Assembly: GCA_006937955.1 (NCBI GenBank)
Contig: SSNP01000013.1
Span: 7,736,394 to 7,800,393, forward strand
Length of the DNA: 64,000 bases
Reading direction: 5' to 3'
From: Pachypanchax playfairii
Lineage: Eukaryota; Chordata; Actinopteri; Cyprinodontiformes; Aplocheilidae
In this document: positions 24,567-38,531 of the stretch, piece after piece
Position numbering within the stretch: position 1 is the first letter of the stretch
Layout: each line of letters opens with the position of its first letter
Notes under the pieces: generated by a model
Told to the model about the DNA's origin: nothing
The model's input: the letters and a program-made list of their open reading frames with translations, nothing else
Database searches by the model: none
Made by a program: the position numbers and the translations under genes

Positions 24567-26124
24567 AATCAAACTATCTGGAGGGTTTTTGGTTGGTTTT
24601 CCATCCAGATGTTGTTGAGTCGCTCCTGTCTTGTTGTGTTTGACGTTCAGGTTTCATGTTGAGGAAGTGTTTATGTATTTGTGTCGGCCTCGTCTGTTCC
24701 AGGAAACGTCTCACTGCTGCTGCTCACTCTTAAACAAACTGGCTGTAAGCTAGTTGTTCACTCTTCCAACATACTGAAGGACTTCAGGGTTTCAACTTTA
24801 TTTTTGGCAGCAGCATGTTTTTGGGTGAAAATAAGTTAAATTACATGTTGATAAAAAAGACTAAAAGATACTTGGAGTTTCCCGAGGTGTTAAATTGAAG
24901 CACAATCAGACTTCAAGGCCCCTTATGGGACCAGCTTTTATCAAAGCTGATGTTTTCTTTGCCTGGGCGTTGGACTGAAGCAGGACAGAACCTGGTCCTG
25001 GTCCTGGTTCTGGTATGCAGACCCCAGTTTGAGCTGAAGAGCTGCAGGTTGAGCTGGTTACAACAACCTGTCGTGTTTTAATGAAGACAAACTGCTGTCA
25101 GGTTCCATCAGAGGGACAAACAGGACGCTCCGTCAAGACTGAAGCAAAACGTTCCCCCGCAGACGGGCCGAAGGTAGAACTGTCAGAACTCTGAGTATAA
25201 ACAGTGTTTAAAGTGACTCAGAAAAAACAAAGAACTTAACATCCCATCAATCACATTTCTGTCCATCTGTTAACATGAAAACACCACAAGACAAATGATG
25301 TGATGAACTTTATTTATATCCATGATGTACATGATGAAACCAGAGTTCAAGAAAACAAAGTTGGTTTTATTCACAGAAACTAAAAAAACAAAACAGTTTA
25401 AAGTTTCTGTCTGATAGTTTCATCCTTGATGTTTAAACAATGGATGATCTGATCCTTTAGGATGGCTGTTAAAATGTTTCCATCATGTGATTTACTGCAG
25501 AACTTCTCCAAACTTATCCAACCGTATAACTGCTTTGGATCTAAAAAAACATTTTAGATATAAGCCTGATACTGACAATTACATAACTTAAATTTATCCT
25601 TGGAAATTTGTCTTAGACGTAGTTTCTGTCGGCTCTGAAACCAGCAGTTCTTTGAAAATATCGTGCCGTGTTGTGGGAAATGTGTGACCGAGGGACGGCA
25701 TCAAAGCATGTCCCATGTATTCTTGGTATGTTAGCTAAACAGCAGACAAACCGAGTACAGACGCATCGGTAGCACATGGATATTGGAATGCGCCTTGGTG
25801 GTTCCTGATGACGTATCTCCTAGGCAACCAGGGCGGGACCAAGGCATCAAGGCAAGGTTCATTGGCATTAAAAAACACCCCAGCTCTCAGATGAGACCGA
25901 GGCTTCATGGCTCTGATGGATGTCTTCACTCCAACCAAGCGCCGGCCTCAGAGTCACCACAGAAAACTCGACAGACCACAGAAACCTGTTCAGCTTGTTC
26001 CAGTGAAAATCTGAAACCTGTGTTCTCATTTCCAAAAAGTTTGAATGCAACATATGGTCGAACTTTTTATTCATGTCAGTAAAATGAAAATATACATCAA
26101 CTCAAACATTTAAAATAAAAGCAC
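24567..26124. other. Unique non-coding DNA
   Basis: About 1.5 kb with short open frames only (99 codons or fewer). No recognisable domain, RNA gene or repeat. Confidence 0.55.
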
Positions 26125-26360
26125 TCTGGGAGCGCAGACCTCCACCAAGCACCTCAGTTCCACCCCACACCTTTTATTGGGGTGTTACAGCCACATCCAG
26201 TGAAGACAGCTCTGTCCTCCAATGTTAAAGAATCCTTGTGGTGATCCAGATCACCTCCAAAATCTAATCACTTGTTCCTTCACCCATTTTGAATATTTAC
26301 TTTAAATTTTATGAAAATCTGTCCACAACTTTTTTAATTTATGTTGCTGACAAACAAACA
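26125..26360 (+). mobile_element. RTE-type LINE 3' tail-like fragment
   Basis: The phrases GGTGATCCAGATCACC, AATCTAATCACTTGTTCC and ATGAAAATCTGTCCA, followed by TTATGTTGCTGACAAACAAA, resemble the 3' tail of RTE-type LINEs common in fish. There is no reverse transcriptase. The assignment rests on remembered consensus phrases only. Confidence 0.45.
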
Positions 26361-26612
26361 AAAACAAAACACATGGAGCTAAAAAGAAATATTTCAATAA
26401 GTTCAACTCGAATCCCTCCAGTTTGATCAGTTTCACATTGTAAACATACAGACAGCCTGTAGATTTTAGATTTTAAGATTCATGTTGCAGATTCAGAGAA
26501 TCGGATGAATCTCGAATAAAAGGGTGTCTGACACAGGGCCGGCCCTGGTCTGACATGTTCAGGTGTAGAACCCATTTAACAAGAGAACCATCACCACAAA
26601 ACAGACAAGTCA

Positions 26613-29600
26613 GCCTGCACACCATGAGAACCTGCACATCATGAGAACCTGCACATCACGAGAACCTGCACATCACGAGAACCTGCACACTGTGAGAACC
26701 TGCACATCACGAGAACCTGCACATCACGAGAACCTGCACACCATGAGAACCTGCACATCATGAGAACCTGCACACTGTGAGAACCTGCACACCGTGAGAA
26801 CCTGCACATCATGAGAACCTGCACATCACGAGAACCTGCACATCACGAGAACCTGCACATCACGAGAACCTGCACATCACGAGAACCTGCACACCGTGAG
26901 AACCTGCACATCACGAGAACCTGCACATCACGAGAACCTGCACACCATGAGAACCTGCACATCATGAGAACCTGCACATCATGAGAACCTGTACACTGTG
27001 AGAACCTGCACATCATGAGAACCTGCACATCACGAGAACCTGCACATCACGAGAACCTGCACACCATGAGAACCTGCACACTGTGAGAACCTGCACATCA
27101 TGAGAACCTGCACATCATGAGAACCTGCACACTGTGAGAACCTGCACATCATGAGAACCTGCACATCATGAGAACCTGCACACTATGAGAACCTGCACAT
27201 CATGAGAACCTGCACATCATGAGAACCTGCACACCATGAGAACCTGCACACCATGAGAACCTGCACATCATGAGAACCTGCACACTATGAGAACCTGCAC
27301 ATCATGAGAACCTGCACACTGTGAGAACCTGCACATCACGAGAACCTGCACATCACGAGAACCTGCACACTGTGAGAACCTGCACATCATGAGAACCTGC
27401 ACATCATGAGAACCTGCACACTGTGAGAACCTGCACATCATGAGAACCTGCACACTGTGAGAACCTGCACATCATGAGAACCTGCACATCACGAGAACCT
27501 GCACACTGTGAGAACCTGCACATCATGAGAACCTGCACATCACGAGAACCTGCACACCATGAGAACCTGCACATCATGAGAACCTGCACACTGTGAGAAC
27601 CTGCACATCATGAGAACCTGCACACTGTGAGAACCTGCACATCACGAGAACCTGCACATCACGAGAACCTGCACACCATGAGAACCTGCACACTATGAGA
27701 ACCTGCACATCATGAGAACCTGCACACTATGAGAACCTGCACATCATGAGAACCTGCACACTATGAGAACCTGCACATCAAGAGAACCTGCACATCACGA
27801 GAACCTGCACACCATGAGAACCTGCACATCATGAGAACCTGCACATTATGAGAACCTGCACACCATGAGAACCTGCACACTATGAGAACCTGCACATCAT
27901 GAGAACCTGCACACTATGAGAACCTGCACATCACGAGAACCTGCACATCACGAGAACCTGCACACCATGAGAACCTGCACATCATGAGAACCTGCACACT
28001 GTGAACCTGCACACTGTGAGAACCTGCACACCATAAGAACCTGCACACCATGAGAACCTGCACACCATGAGAACCTGCACAGCATGAGAACCTGCACACT
28101 ATGAGAACCTGCACATCACGAGAACCTGCACATCACGAGAACCTGCACACCATGAGAACCTGCACATCATGAGAACCTGCACACTGTGAGAACCTGCACA
28201 CCGTGAGAACCTGCACACCGTGAGAACCTGCACATCATGAGAACCTGCACATCACGAGAACCTGCACATCACGAGAACCTGCACACTGTGAGAACCTGCA
28301 CATCATGAGAACCTGCACATCGTGAGAACCTGCACACCGTGAGAACCTGCACATCATGAGAACCTGCACATCACGAGAACCTGCACACCACGAGAACCTG
28401 CACACTGTGAGAACCTGCACATCACGAGAACCTGCACATCATGAGAACCTGCACACCGTGAGAACCTGCACATCATGAGAACCTGCACATCACGAGAACC
28501 TGCACATCACGAGAACCTGCACATTATGAGAACCTGCACATCATGAGAACCTGCACACTGTGAGAACCTGCACACCATGAAAACCTGCACACTGTGAGAA
28601 CCTGCACATCATGAGAACCTGCACACTATGAGAACCTGCACACCATAAGAACCTGCACACCATGAGAACCTGCACACTATGAGAACCTGCACATCATGAG
28701 AACCTGCACACTATGAGAACCTGCACATCATGAGAACCTGCACACTGTGAGAACCTGCACATCACGAGAACCTGCACATCACGAGAACCTGCACACTGTG
28801 AGAACCTGCACATCACGAGAACCTGCACATCACGAGAACCTGCACATCACGAGAACCTGCACACTGTGAGAACCTGCACATCACGAGAACCTGCACATCA
28901 TGAGAACCTGCACACCATGAGAACCTGCACACCATGAGAACCTGCACACCATGAGAACCTGCACATCATGAGAACCTGCACACTATGAGAACCTGCACAT
29001 CACGAGAACCTGCACATCACGAGAACCTGCACACCATGAGAACCTGCACACCATGAGAACCTGCACATCATGAGAACCTGCACACCATGAGAACCTGCAC
29101 ATCATGAGAACCTGCACACCGTGAGAACCTGCACACCATGAGAACCTGCACACCACGAGAACCTGCACACCACGAGAACCTGCACACCACGAGAACCTGC
29201 ACATCATGAGAACCTGCACACTATGAGAACCTGCACACCATGAGAACCTGCACATCACGAGAACCTGCACATCACGAGAACCTGCACACTGTGAGAACCT
29301 GCACATCACGAGAACCTGCACATCACGAGAACCTGCACATCACGAGAACCTGCACACCATGAGAACCTGCACATCATGAGAACCTGCACACTGTGAGAAC
29401 CTGCACATCATGAGAACCTGCACATCATGAGAACCTGCACACCCTGAGAACCTGCACATCATGAGAACCTGCACATCACGAGAACCTGCACACTGTGAGA
29501 ACCTGCACATCACGAGAACCTGCACATCACGAGAACCTGCACACCACGAGAACCTGCACACCATGAGAACCTGCACATCATGAGAACCTGTACACCGTGA

Positions 29601-32600
29601 GAACCTGCACATCATGAGAACCTGCACATCATGAGAACCTGCACACTATGAGAACCTGCACATCATGAGAACCTGCACACTATGAGAACCTGCACACCAT
29701 GAGAACCTGCACACTATGAGAACCTGCACATCATGAGAACCTGCACACCGTGAGAACCTGCACACCATGAGAACCTGCACATCATGAGAACCTGCACACC
29801 GTGAGAACCTGCACATCACGAGAACCTGCACATCACGAGAACCTGCACATCACGAGAACCTGCACACCATGAGAACCTGCACATCATGAGAACCTGCACA
29901 TCACGAGAACCTGCACATCACGAGAACCTGCACATTATGAGAACCTGCACATCATGAGAACCTGCACACTGTGAGAACCTGCACACCATGAAAACCTGCA
30001 CACTGTGAGAACCTGCACATCATGAGAACCTGCACACTATGAGAACCTGCACACCATAAGAACCTGCACACCATGAGAACCTGCACACTATGAGAACCTG
30101 CACATCATGAGAACCTGCACACTATGAGAACCTGCACATCATGAGAACCTGCACACTATGAGAACCTGCACATCATGAGAACCTGCACACCATGAGAACC
30201 TGCACACTGTGAGAACCTGCACATCACGAGAACCTGCACATCACGAGAACCTGCACACCATGAGAACCTGCACATCATGAGAACCTGCACACTGTGAGAA
30301 CCTGCACATCATGAGAACCTGCACATCATGAGAACCTGCACACTGTGAGAACCTGCACACCATGAGAACCTGCACATCACGAGAACCTGCACATCACGAG
30401 AACCTGCACACCATGAGAACCTGCACATCATGAGAACCTGCACACTATGAGAACCTGCACATCATGAGAACCTGCACACTATGAGAACCTGCACATCATG
30501 AGAACCTGCACATCATGAGAACCTGCACACCGTGAGAACCTGCACACCATGAGAACCTGCACATCATGAGAACCTGCACATCCCGAGAACCTGCACATCA
30601 CGAGAACCTGCACACCATGAGAACCTGCACATCATGAGAACCTGCACACTATGAGAACCTGCACATCATGAGAACCTGCACACTATGAGAACCTGCACAT
30701 CATGAGAACCTGCACATCATGAGAACCTGCACACTGTGAGAACCTGCACACCACGAGAACCTGCACATCACGAGAACCTGCACATCACGAGAACCTGCAC
30801 ACCATGAGAACCTGCACATCATGAGAACCTGCACACTGTGAGAACCTGCACACCGTGAGAACCTGCACATCATGAGAACCTGCACATCACGAGAACCTGC
30901 ACACCATGAGAACCTGCACATCATGAGAACCTGCACATCATGAGAACCTGCACACCATGAGAACCTGCACATCACGAGAACCTGCACATCACGAGAACCT
31001 GCACACCATGAGAACCTGCACACTGTGAGAACCTGCACACCATGAGAACCTGCACACCATGAGAACCTGCACACTGTGAGAACCTGCACATCATGAGAAC
31101 CTGCACACTATGAGAACCTGCACATCACGAGAACCTGCACATCACGAGAACCTGCACACCGTGAGAACCTGCACATCACGAGAACCTGCACACCACGAGA
31201 ACCTGCACATCACGAGAACCTGCACACCATGAGAACCTGCACACCATGAGAACCTGCACATCATGAGAACCTGCACACTATGAGAACCTGCACATCATGA
31301 GAACCTGCACACTGTGAGAACCTGCACACCATGAGAACCTGCACATCATGAGAACCTGCACATCACGAGAACCTGCACATCACGAGAACCTGCACACCAT
31401 GAGAACCTGCACACTGTGAGAACCTGCACATCATGAGAACCTGCACACTATGAGAACCTGCACACCATAAGAACCTGCACACCATGAGAACCTGCACACT
31501 ATGAGAACCTGCACATCATGAGAACCTGCACACCGTGAGAACCTGCACACCGTGAGAACCTGCACATCATGAGAACCTGCACATCACGAGAACCTGCACA
31601 TCACGAGAACCTGCACACTGTGAGAACCTGCACATCACGAGAACCTGCACATCACGAGAACCTGCACACCATGAGAACCTGCACATCATGAGAACCTGCA
31701 CATCATGAGAACCTGCACACTATGAGAACCTGCACATCATGAGAACCTGCACATCACGAGAACCTGCACATCACGAGAACCTGCACACCATGAGAACCTG
31801 CACACTATGAGAACCTGCACACCGCGAGAACCTGCACATCACGAGAACCTGCACATCACGAGAACCTGCACACTGTGAGAACCTGCACATCACGAGAACC
31901 TGCACATCATGAGAACCTGCACATCACGAGAACCTGCACATCACGAGAACCTGCACACCATGAGAACCTGCACATCATGAGAACCTGCACATCACGAGAA
32001 CCTGCACACCACGAGAACCTGCACACCATGAGAACCTGCACACCGTGCATGAGAACCTGCACATCATGAGAACCTGCACACTGTGAGAACCTGCACATCA
32101 TGAGAACCTGCACGCTGTGAGAACCTGCACACCATGAGAACCTGCACACTGTGAGAACCTGCACATCACGAGAACCTGCACATCACGAGAACCTGCACAC
32201 CACGAGAACCTGCACACTGTGAGAACCTGCACATCACGAGAACCTGCACATCACGAGAACCTGCACACCATGAGAACCTGCACATCATGAGAACCTGCAC
32301 ATCATGAGAACCTGTACACTGTGAGAACCTGCACACCACGAGAACCTGCACACTGTGAGAACCTGCACATCACGAGAACCTGCACATCACGAGAACCTGC
32401 ACATCACGAGAACCTGCACACCATGAGAACCTGCACATCATGAGAACCTGCACACTGTGAGAACCTGCACACCGTGAGAACCTGCACACCGTGAGAACCT
32501 GCACATCACGAGAACCTGCACATCACGAGAACCTGCACATCACGAGAACCTGCACACTGTGAGAACCTGCACATCACGAGAACCTGCACATCACGAGAAC

Positions 32601-35600
32601 CTGCACACCATAAGAACCTGCACATCATGAGAACCTGCACACTATGAGAACCTGCACATCATGAGAACCTGCACACTATGAGAACCTGCACATCATGAGA
32701 ACCTGCACACCATGAGAACCTGCACACCGAGAGAACCTGCACATCACGAGAACCTGCACATCACGAGAACCTGCACATCACGAGAACCTGCACACTGTGA
32801 GAACCTGCACATCACGAGAACCTGCACATCACGAGAACCTGCACACTGTGAGAACCTGCACATCATGAGAACCTGCACATCACGAGAACCTGCACACCAT
32901 GAGAACCTGCACATCATGAGAACCTGCACATCATGAGAACCTGTACACTGTGAGAACCTGCACACCGTGAGAACCTGCACATCATGAGAACCTGCACATC
33001 ACGAGAACCTGCACATCACGAGAACCTGCACACCGTGAGAACCTGCACACCACGAGAACCTGCACATCACGAGAACCTGCACACTGTGAGAACCTGCACA
33101 TCACGAGAACCTGCACATCACGAGAACCTGCACATCACGAGAACCTGCACACCATGAGAACCTGCACATCATGAGAACCTGCACACCGTGAGAACCTGCA
33201 CACCGTGAGAACCTGCACATCATGAGAACCTGCACATCACGAGAACCTGCACATCACGAGAACCTGCACACTGTGAGAACCTGCACACCATGAGAACCTG
33301 CACAGCATGAGAACCTGCACATCACGAGAACCTGCACATCACGAGAACCTGCACACTGTGAGAACCTGCACACCGTGAGAACCTGCACATCATGAGAACC
33401 TGCACATCACGAGAACCTGCACACTGTGAGAACCTGCACATCACGAGAACCTGCACATCACGAGAACCTGCACATCACGAGAACCTGCACACCATGAGAA
33501 CCTGCACATCATGAGAACCTGCACACCATGAGAACCTGCACACCATGAGAACCTGCACATCATGAGAACCTGCACATCATGAGAACCTGCACACCATGAG
33601 AACCTGCACACCATGAGAACCTGCACATCACGAGAACCTGCACATCACGAGAACCTGCACACCATGAGAACCTGCACATCATGAGAACCTGCACACCGTG
33701 AGAACCTGCACACCATGAGAACCTGCACATCATGAGAACCTGCACATCACGAGAACCTGCACATCACGAGAACCTGCACACCATGAGAACCTGCACACAC
33801 GAGAACCTGCACACCACGAGAACCTGCACACAATGAGAACCTGCACATCATGAGAACCTGCACACCGTGAGAACCTGCACATCATGAGAACCTGCACATC
33901 ACGAGAACCTGCACATCACGAGAACCTGCACACTGTGAGAACCTGCACATCACGAGAACCTGCACATCACGAGAACCTGCACATCACGAGAACCTGCACA
34001 CCATGAGAACCTGCACATCATGAGAACCTGCACATCATGAGAACCTGTACACTGTGAGAACCTGCACATCATGAGAACCTGCACATCATGAGAACCTGCA
34101 CACTGTGAGAACCTGCACACCATGAGAACCTGCACATCCTGAGAACCTGCACATCACGAGAACCTGCACATCACGAGAACCTGCACATCATGAGAACCTG
34201 CACACTGTGAGAACCTGCACACCATGAGAACCTGCACACCATGAGAACCTGCACATCATGAGAACCTGCACACTGTGAGAACCTGCACATCATGAGAACC
34301 TGCACATCATGAGAACCTGCACACTGTGAGAACCTGCACATCATGAGAACCTGCACATCATGAGAACCTGCACATCACGAGAACCTGCACATCACGAGAA
34401 CCTGCACACCATGAGAACCTGCACACCATGAGAACCTGCACACTGTGAGAACCTGCACATCATGAGAACCTGCACATCACGAGAACCTGCACACTGTGAG
34501 AACCTGCACACCATGAGAACCTGCACATCATGAGAACCTGCACATCACGAGAACCTGCACACCATGAGAACCTGCACATCATGAGAACCTGCACACTGTG
34601 AGAACCTGCACATCACGAGAACCTGCACATCATGAGAACCTGCACACTGTGAGAACCTGCACACCATGAGAACCTGCACACTATGAGAACCTGCACATCA
34701 CGAGAACCTGCACACCGTGAGAACCTGCACACCACGAGAACCTGCACATCATGAGAACCTGCACACTGTGAGAACCTGCACACCATGAGAACCTGCACAT
34801 CATGAGAACCTGCACACTGTGAGAACCTGCACATCACGAGAACCTGCACATCACGAGAACCTGCACATCACGAGAACCTGCACACCATGAGAACCTGCAC
34901 ATCATGAGAACCTGCACACTGTGAGAACCTGCACATCACGAGAACCTGCACATCACGAGAACCTGCACACTGTGAGAACCTGCACATCACGAGAACCTGC
35001 ACATCACGAGAACCTGCACACCATGAGAACCTGCACACCATGAGAACCTGCACATCATGAGAACCTGCACACTGTGAGAACCTGCACACCGTGAGAACCT
35101 GCACATCATGAGAACCTGCACATCACGAGAACCTGCACACTGTGAGAACCTGCACATCACGAGAACCTGCACATCGTGAGAACCTGCACATCATGAGAAC
35201 CTGCACATCATGAGAACCTGCACACTGTGAGAACCTGCACATCATGAGAACCTGCACACCGTGAGAACCTGCACACCATGAGAACCTGCACATCACGAGA
35301 ACCTGCACATCACGAGAACCTGCACACCATGAGAACCTGCACATCATGAGAACCTGCACACCGTGAGAACCTGCACACCGTGAGAACCTGCACATCATGA
35401 GAACCTGCACATCACGAGAACCTGCACACTGTGAGAACCTGCACATCACGAGAACCTGCACATCACGAGAACCTGCACATCACGAGAACCTGCACACTGT
35501 GAGAACCTGCACATCACGAGAACCTGCACATCACGAGAACCTGCACACCATGAGAACCTGCACAACATGAGAACCTGCACATCATGAGAACCTGTACACT

Positions 35601-36968
35601 GTGAGAACCTGCACATCATGAGAACCTGCACATCACGAGAACCTGCACATCACGAGAACCTGCACACCATGAGAACCTGCACATCATGAGAACCTGCACA
35701 CCATGAGAACCTGCACACCGTGCGAACCTGCACATCATGAGAACCTGCACACTGTGAGAACCTGCACATCACGAGAACCTGCACATCACGAGAACCTGCA
35801 CACCATGAGAACCTGCACATCATGAGAACCTGCACATCACGAGAACCTGCACACCACGAGAACCTGCACACCATGAGAACCTGCACATCATGAGAACCTG
35901 CACACTGTGAGAACCTGCACACCGTGAGAACCTGCACACCGTGAGAACCTGCACATCACGAGAACCTGCACATCACGAGAACCTGCACACTGTGAGAACC
36001 TGCACATCACGAGAACCTGCACATCACGAGAACCTGCACACCATGAGAACCTGCACACCATAAGAACCTGCACACCATGAGAACCTGCACACTATGAGAA
36101 CCTGCACATCATGAGAACCTGCACACTGTGAGAACCTGCACACCATGAGAACCTGCACATCATGAGAACCTGCACATCACGAGAACCTGCACATCACGAG
36201 AACCTGCACACCATGAGAACCTGCACATCACGAGAACCTGCACACCACGAGAACCTGCACATCAGACAACCTGCACACCGTGAGAACCTGCACACCGTGA
36301 GAACCTGCACATCATGAGAACCTGCACATCACGAGAACCTGCACATCACGAGAACCTGCACACTGTGAGAACCTGCACATCATGAGAACCTGCACATCAT
36401 GAGAACCTGCACATCACGAGAACCTGCACACCATGAGAACCTGCACATCATGAGAACCTGCACACTGTGAGAACCTGCACATCACGAGAACCTGCACACC
36501 ATGAGAACCTGCACACTGTGAGAACCTGCACATCACGAGAACCTGCACATCACGAGAACCTGCACATCACGAGAACCTGCACACTGTGAGAACCTGCACA
36601 TCACGAGAACCTGCACATCACGAGAACCTGCACACTGTGAGAACCTGCACATCACGAGAACCTGCACATCATGAGAACCTGCACACTATGAGAACCTGCA
36701 CACCATGAGAACCTGCACACTATGAGAACCTGCACATCATGAGAACCTGCACACTATGAGAACCTGCACATCATGAGAACCTGCACATTATGAGAACCTG
36801 CACACTATGAGAACCTGCACATCATGAGAACCTGCACACTATGAGAACCTGCACATCATGAGAACCTGCACACTATGAGAACCTGCACATCATGAGAACC
36901 TGCACACTATGAGAACCTGCACATCATGAGAACCTGCACATTATGAGAACCTGCACACCATGAGAACC
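26613..36968. repeat. 17-bp minisatellite, 10.4 kb (array 7)
   Basis: About 609 near-perfect copies of a 17-bp unit, GAGAACCTGCACATCAC. The 13-bp core GAGAACCTGCACA is almost invariant. The last four bases take about seven forms (TCAC, TCAT, CCAT, CTGT, CCGT, CTAT, CCAC). Length changes are very rare (near 28000, 32045, 33795 and 36262). Short open frames on either strand (up to 129 codons) come from this unit. It is not a CRISPR array, since there are no unique spacers. Runs of variants recur in the same order, so higher-order repetition is present. Confidence 0.98.
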
Positions 36969-38531
36969 TTTTTACCACAGAATGTTTTTCAGTGAGGATA
37001 CAGAGGGTGAGAAATTCCAATCTTCAGCCAGTTCTATGGAATGTGCTGAAACCCTCCTGCTGGGTCGGGATTTGGACTCTTGGAGTTTCTTTAACATCAG
37101 TTTTCAGGTCAAGCTGAAAACCTCACACACACAGTGAGGCGGACAGGACCAGATATTTGTGAGGGCCACGGTCTGATTCTGGAGATTTATCAACGTTGGG
37201 TTGCTCACTGGTGGTTGGCGGGGCTGATGGAGGTTTGGACTTCACATCCAGAGAGAGATTTATGATGAACCTGGGACCAAACACTTCATATTTTATTTTG
37301 TCTTGTAGAACTGATGATGAAGATCAGCTGCTGAACAGCATCAATATAATGTCTCATATTTTATCTAAATAAAAACAAAGTGTTATGATCTGTAACATGA
37401 AGGTTTAATCAGCATCATTCTGAAATATGAGAACACGTGACTTCATGACAGTAAACAGTTACCATGACTTTATGTTGTGCAATAACTTGAGTGCTTTAGG
37501 AAACACCATCTCTCTTCAGCTGGATGATTAAACATGTTGTTTATGACTCAAAATGCAGCCACAAATTCAAGTTAGGTGTCAGATTCCGGATGATGGATAT
37601 AAAACTCAACCAGATGCAGAAATTCTCCTCTGAGACTCTTTAAATCAGGTTTTTCTGCTCTGCTGAGTTTTTTACTGCTCATCTGATGGTTCAGTTCTCG
37701 TCTCCTTTCAGAGCAAAAAGTTCAGGTTTTCTCTGTCTGGGATTCTACCAGCACATTTCTCACTTCTTCAATCTGTTTTACTCTTCTGCAGGTGAGTCTG
37801 GAGGCTGGGTTTGTTGCTCCGCCTGAGGGCGGAGCCTGTGTCTGCTGCTGGGGTTCACACATGCAAACCTTCATCTCATTTGTTTTTATATAAATATATA
37901 CTGTGTGTGAGAGATTTTACACATGTTCTACTGCTGACGTTCAAGTCGTTAAGTGAGACCTGATGCCTCCAAACTCAGGCTATAAAAAACCCCACTGTGT
38001 TTTTTTTTGTCTTCATCTTCATGGCCGACTCATCTTCATCATCCTCCCCTGCATGTTTCCAGTCTGCTGTGCTCATCATCATTATTACAGAGAAAATTAA
38101 ATTACAGCTTTGCCACACTGAGGATCCATCTAAGCCACCCTGATCTGCCCAGAAAAATCTGATTGGTTAAGAGTCCAGTCAGGCGAGGACACAGCAGCGT
38201 GTATAAAAATTTAATCATACCAAAAACATACATGCTTATTTTCATGGATGTTTTCAGCCCAGAATAGAAACCTCTGATTCTCCAAGTGTTGTTGGTTTGA
38301 TCTGTATGTGGAACCTTTAACCAGACTGACCAGGAGCTTCAACATCTTCAGCTGAGTTGTGTATGAAGAATCCAAACTCCTGATGGAACCAGAGCAAACT
38401 TCAGGTTTCAGTTGGACATGTTGCAGTTCTGAAAAATCTCTGATTTGCACTTTAAAAAAATCTGTCTTGAACTTCTCTGCAGCATGAAACCCTGTCCAGG
38501 TTAAAACATCTGCAACATGCTGTTCAGACCA
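36969..38531. other. Unique non-coding DNA
   Basis: About 1.5 kb between arrays 7 and 8, AT-richer than the arrays. No supported gene, RNA or mobile element. Confidence 0.55.

Noticed and set aside
26613..36968. CRISPR-like array of short repeats
   Set aside because: The 17-bp units abut directly with no unique spacers, there are no cas genes and the context is vertebrate. It is a minisatellite.
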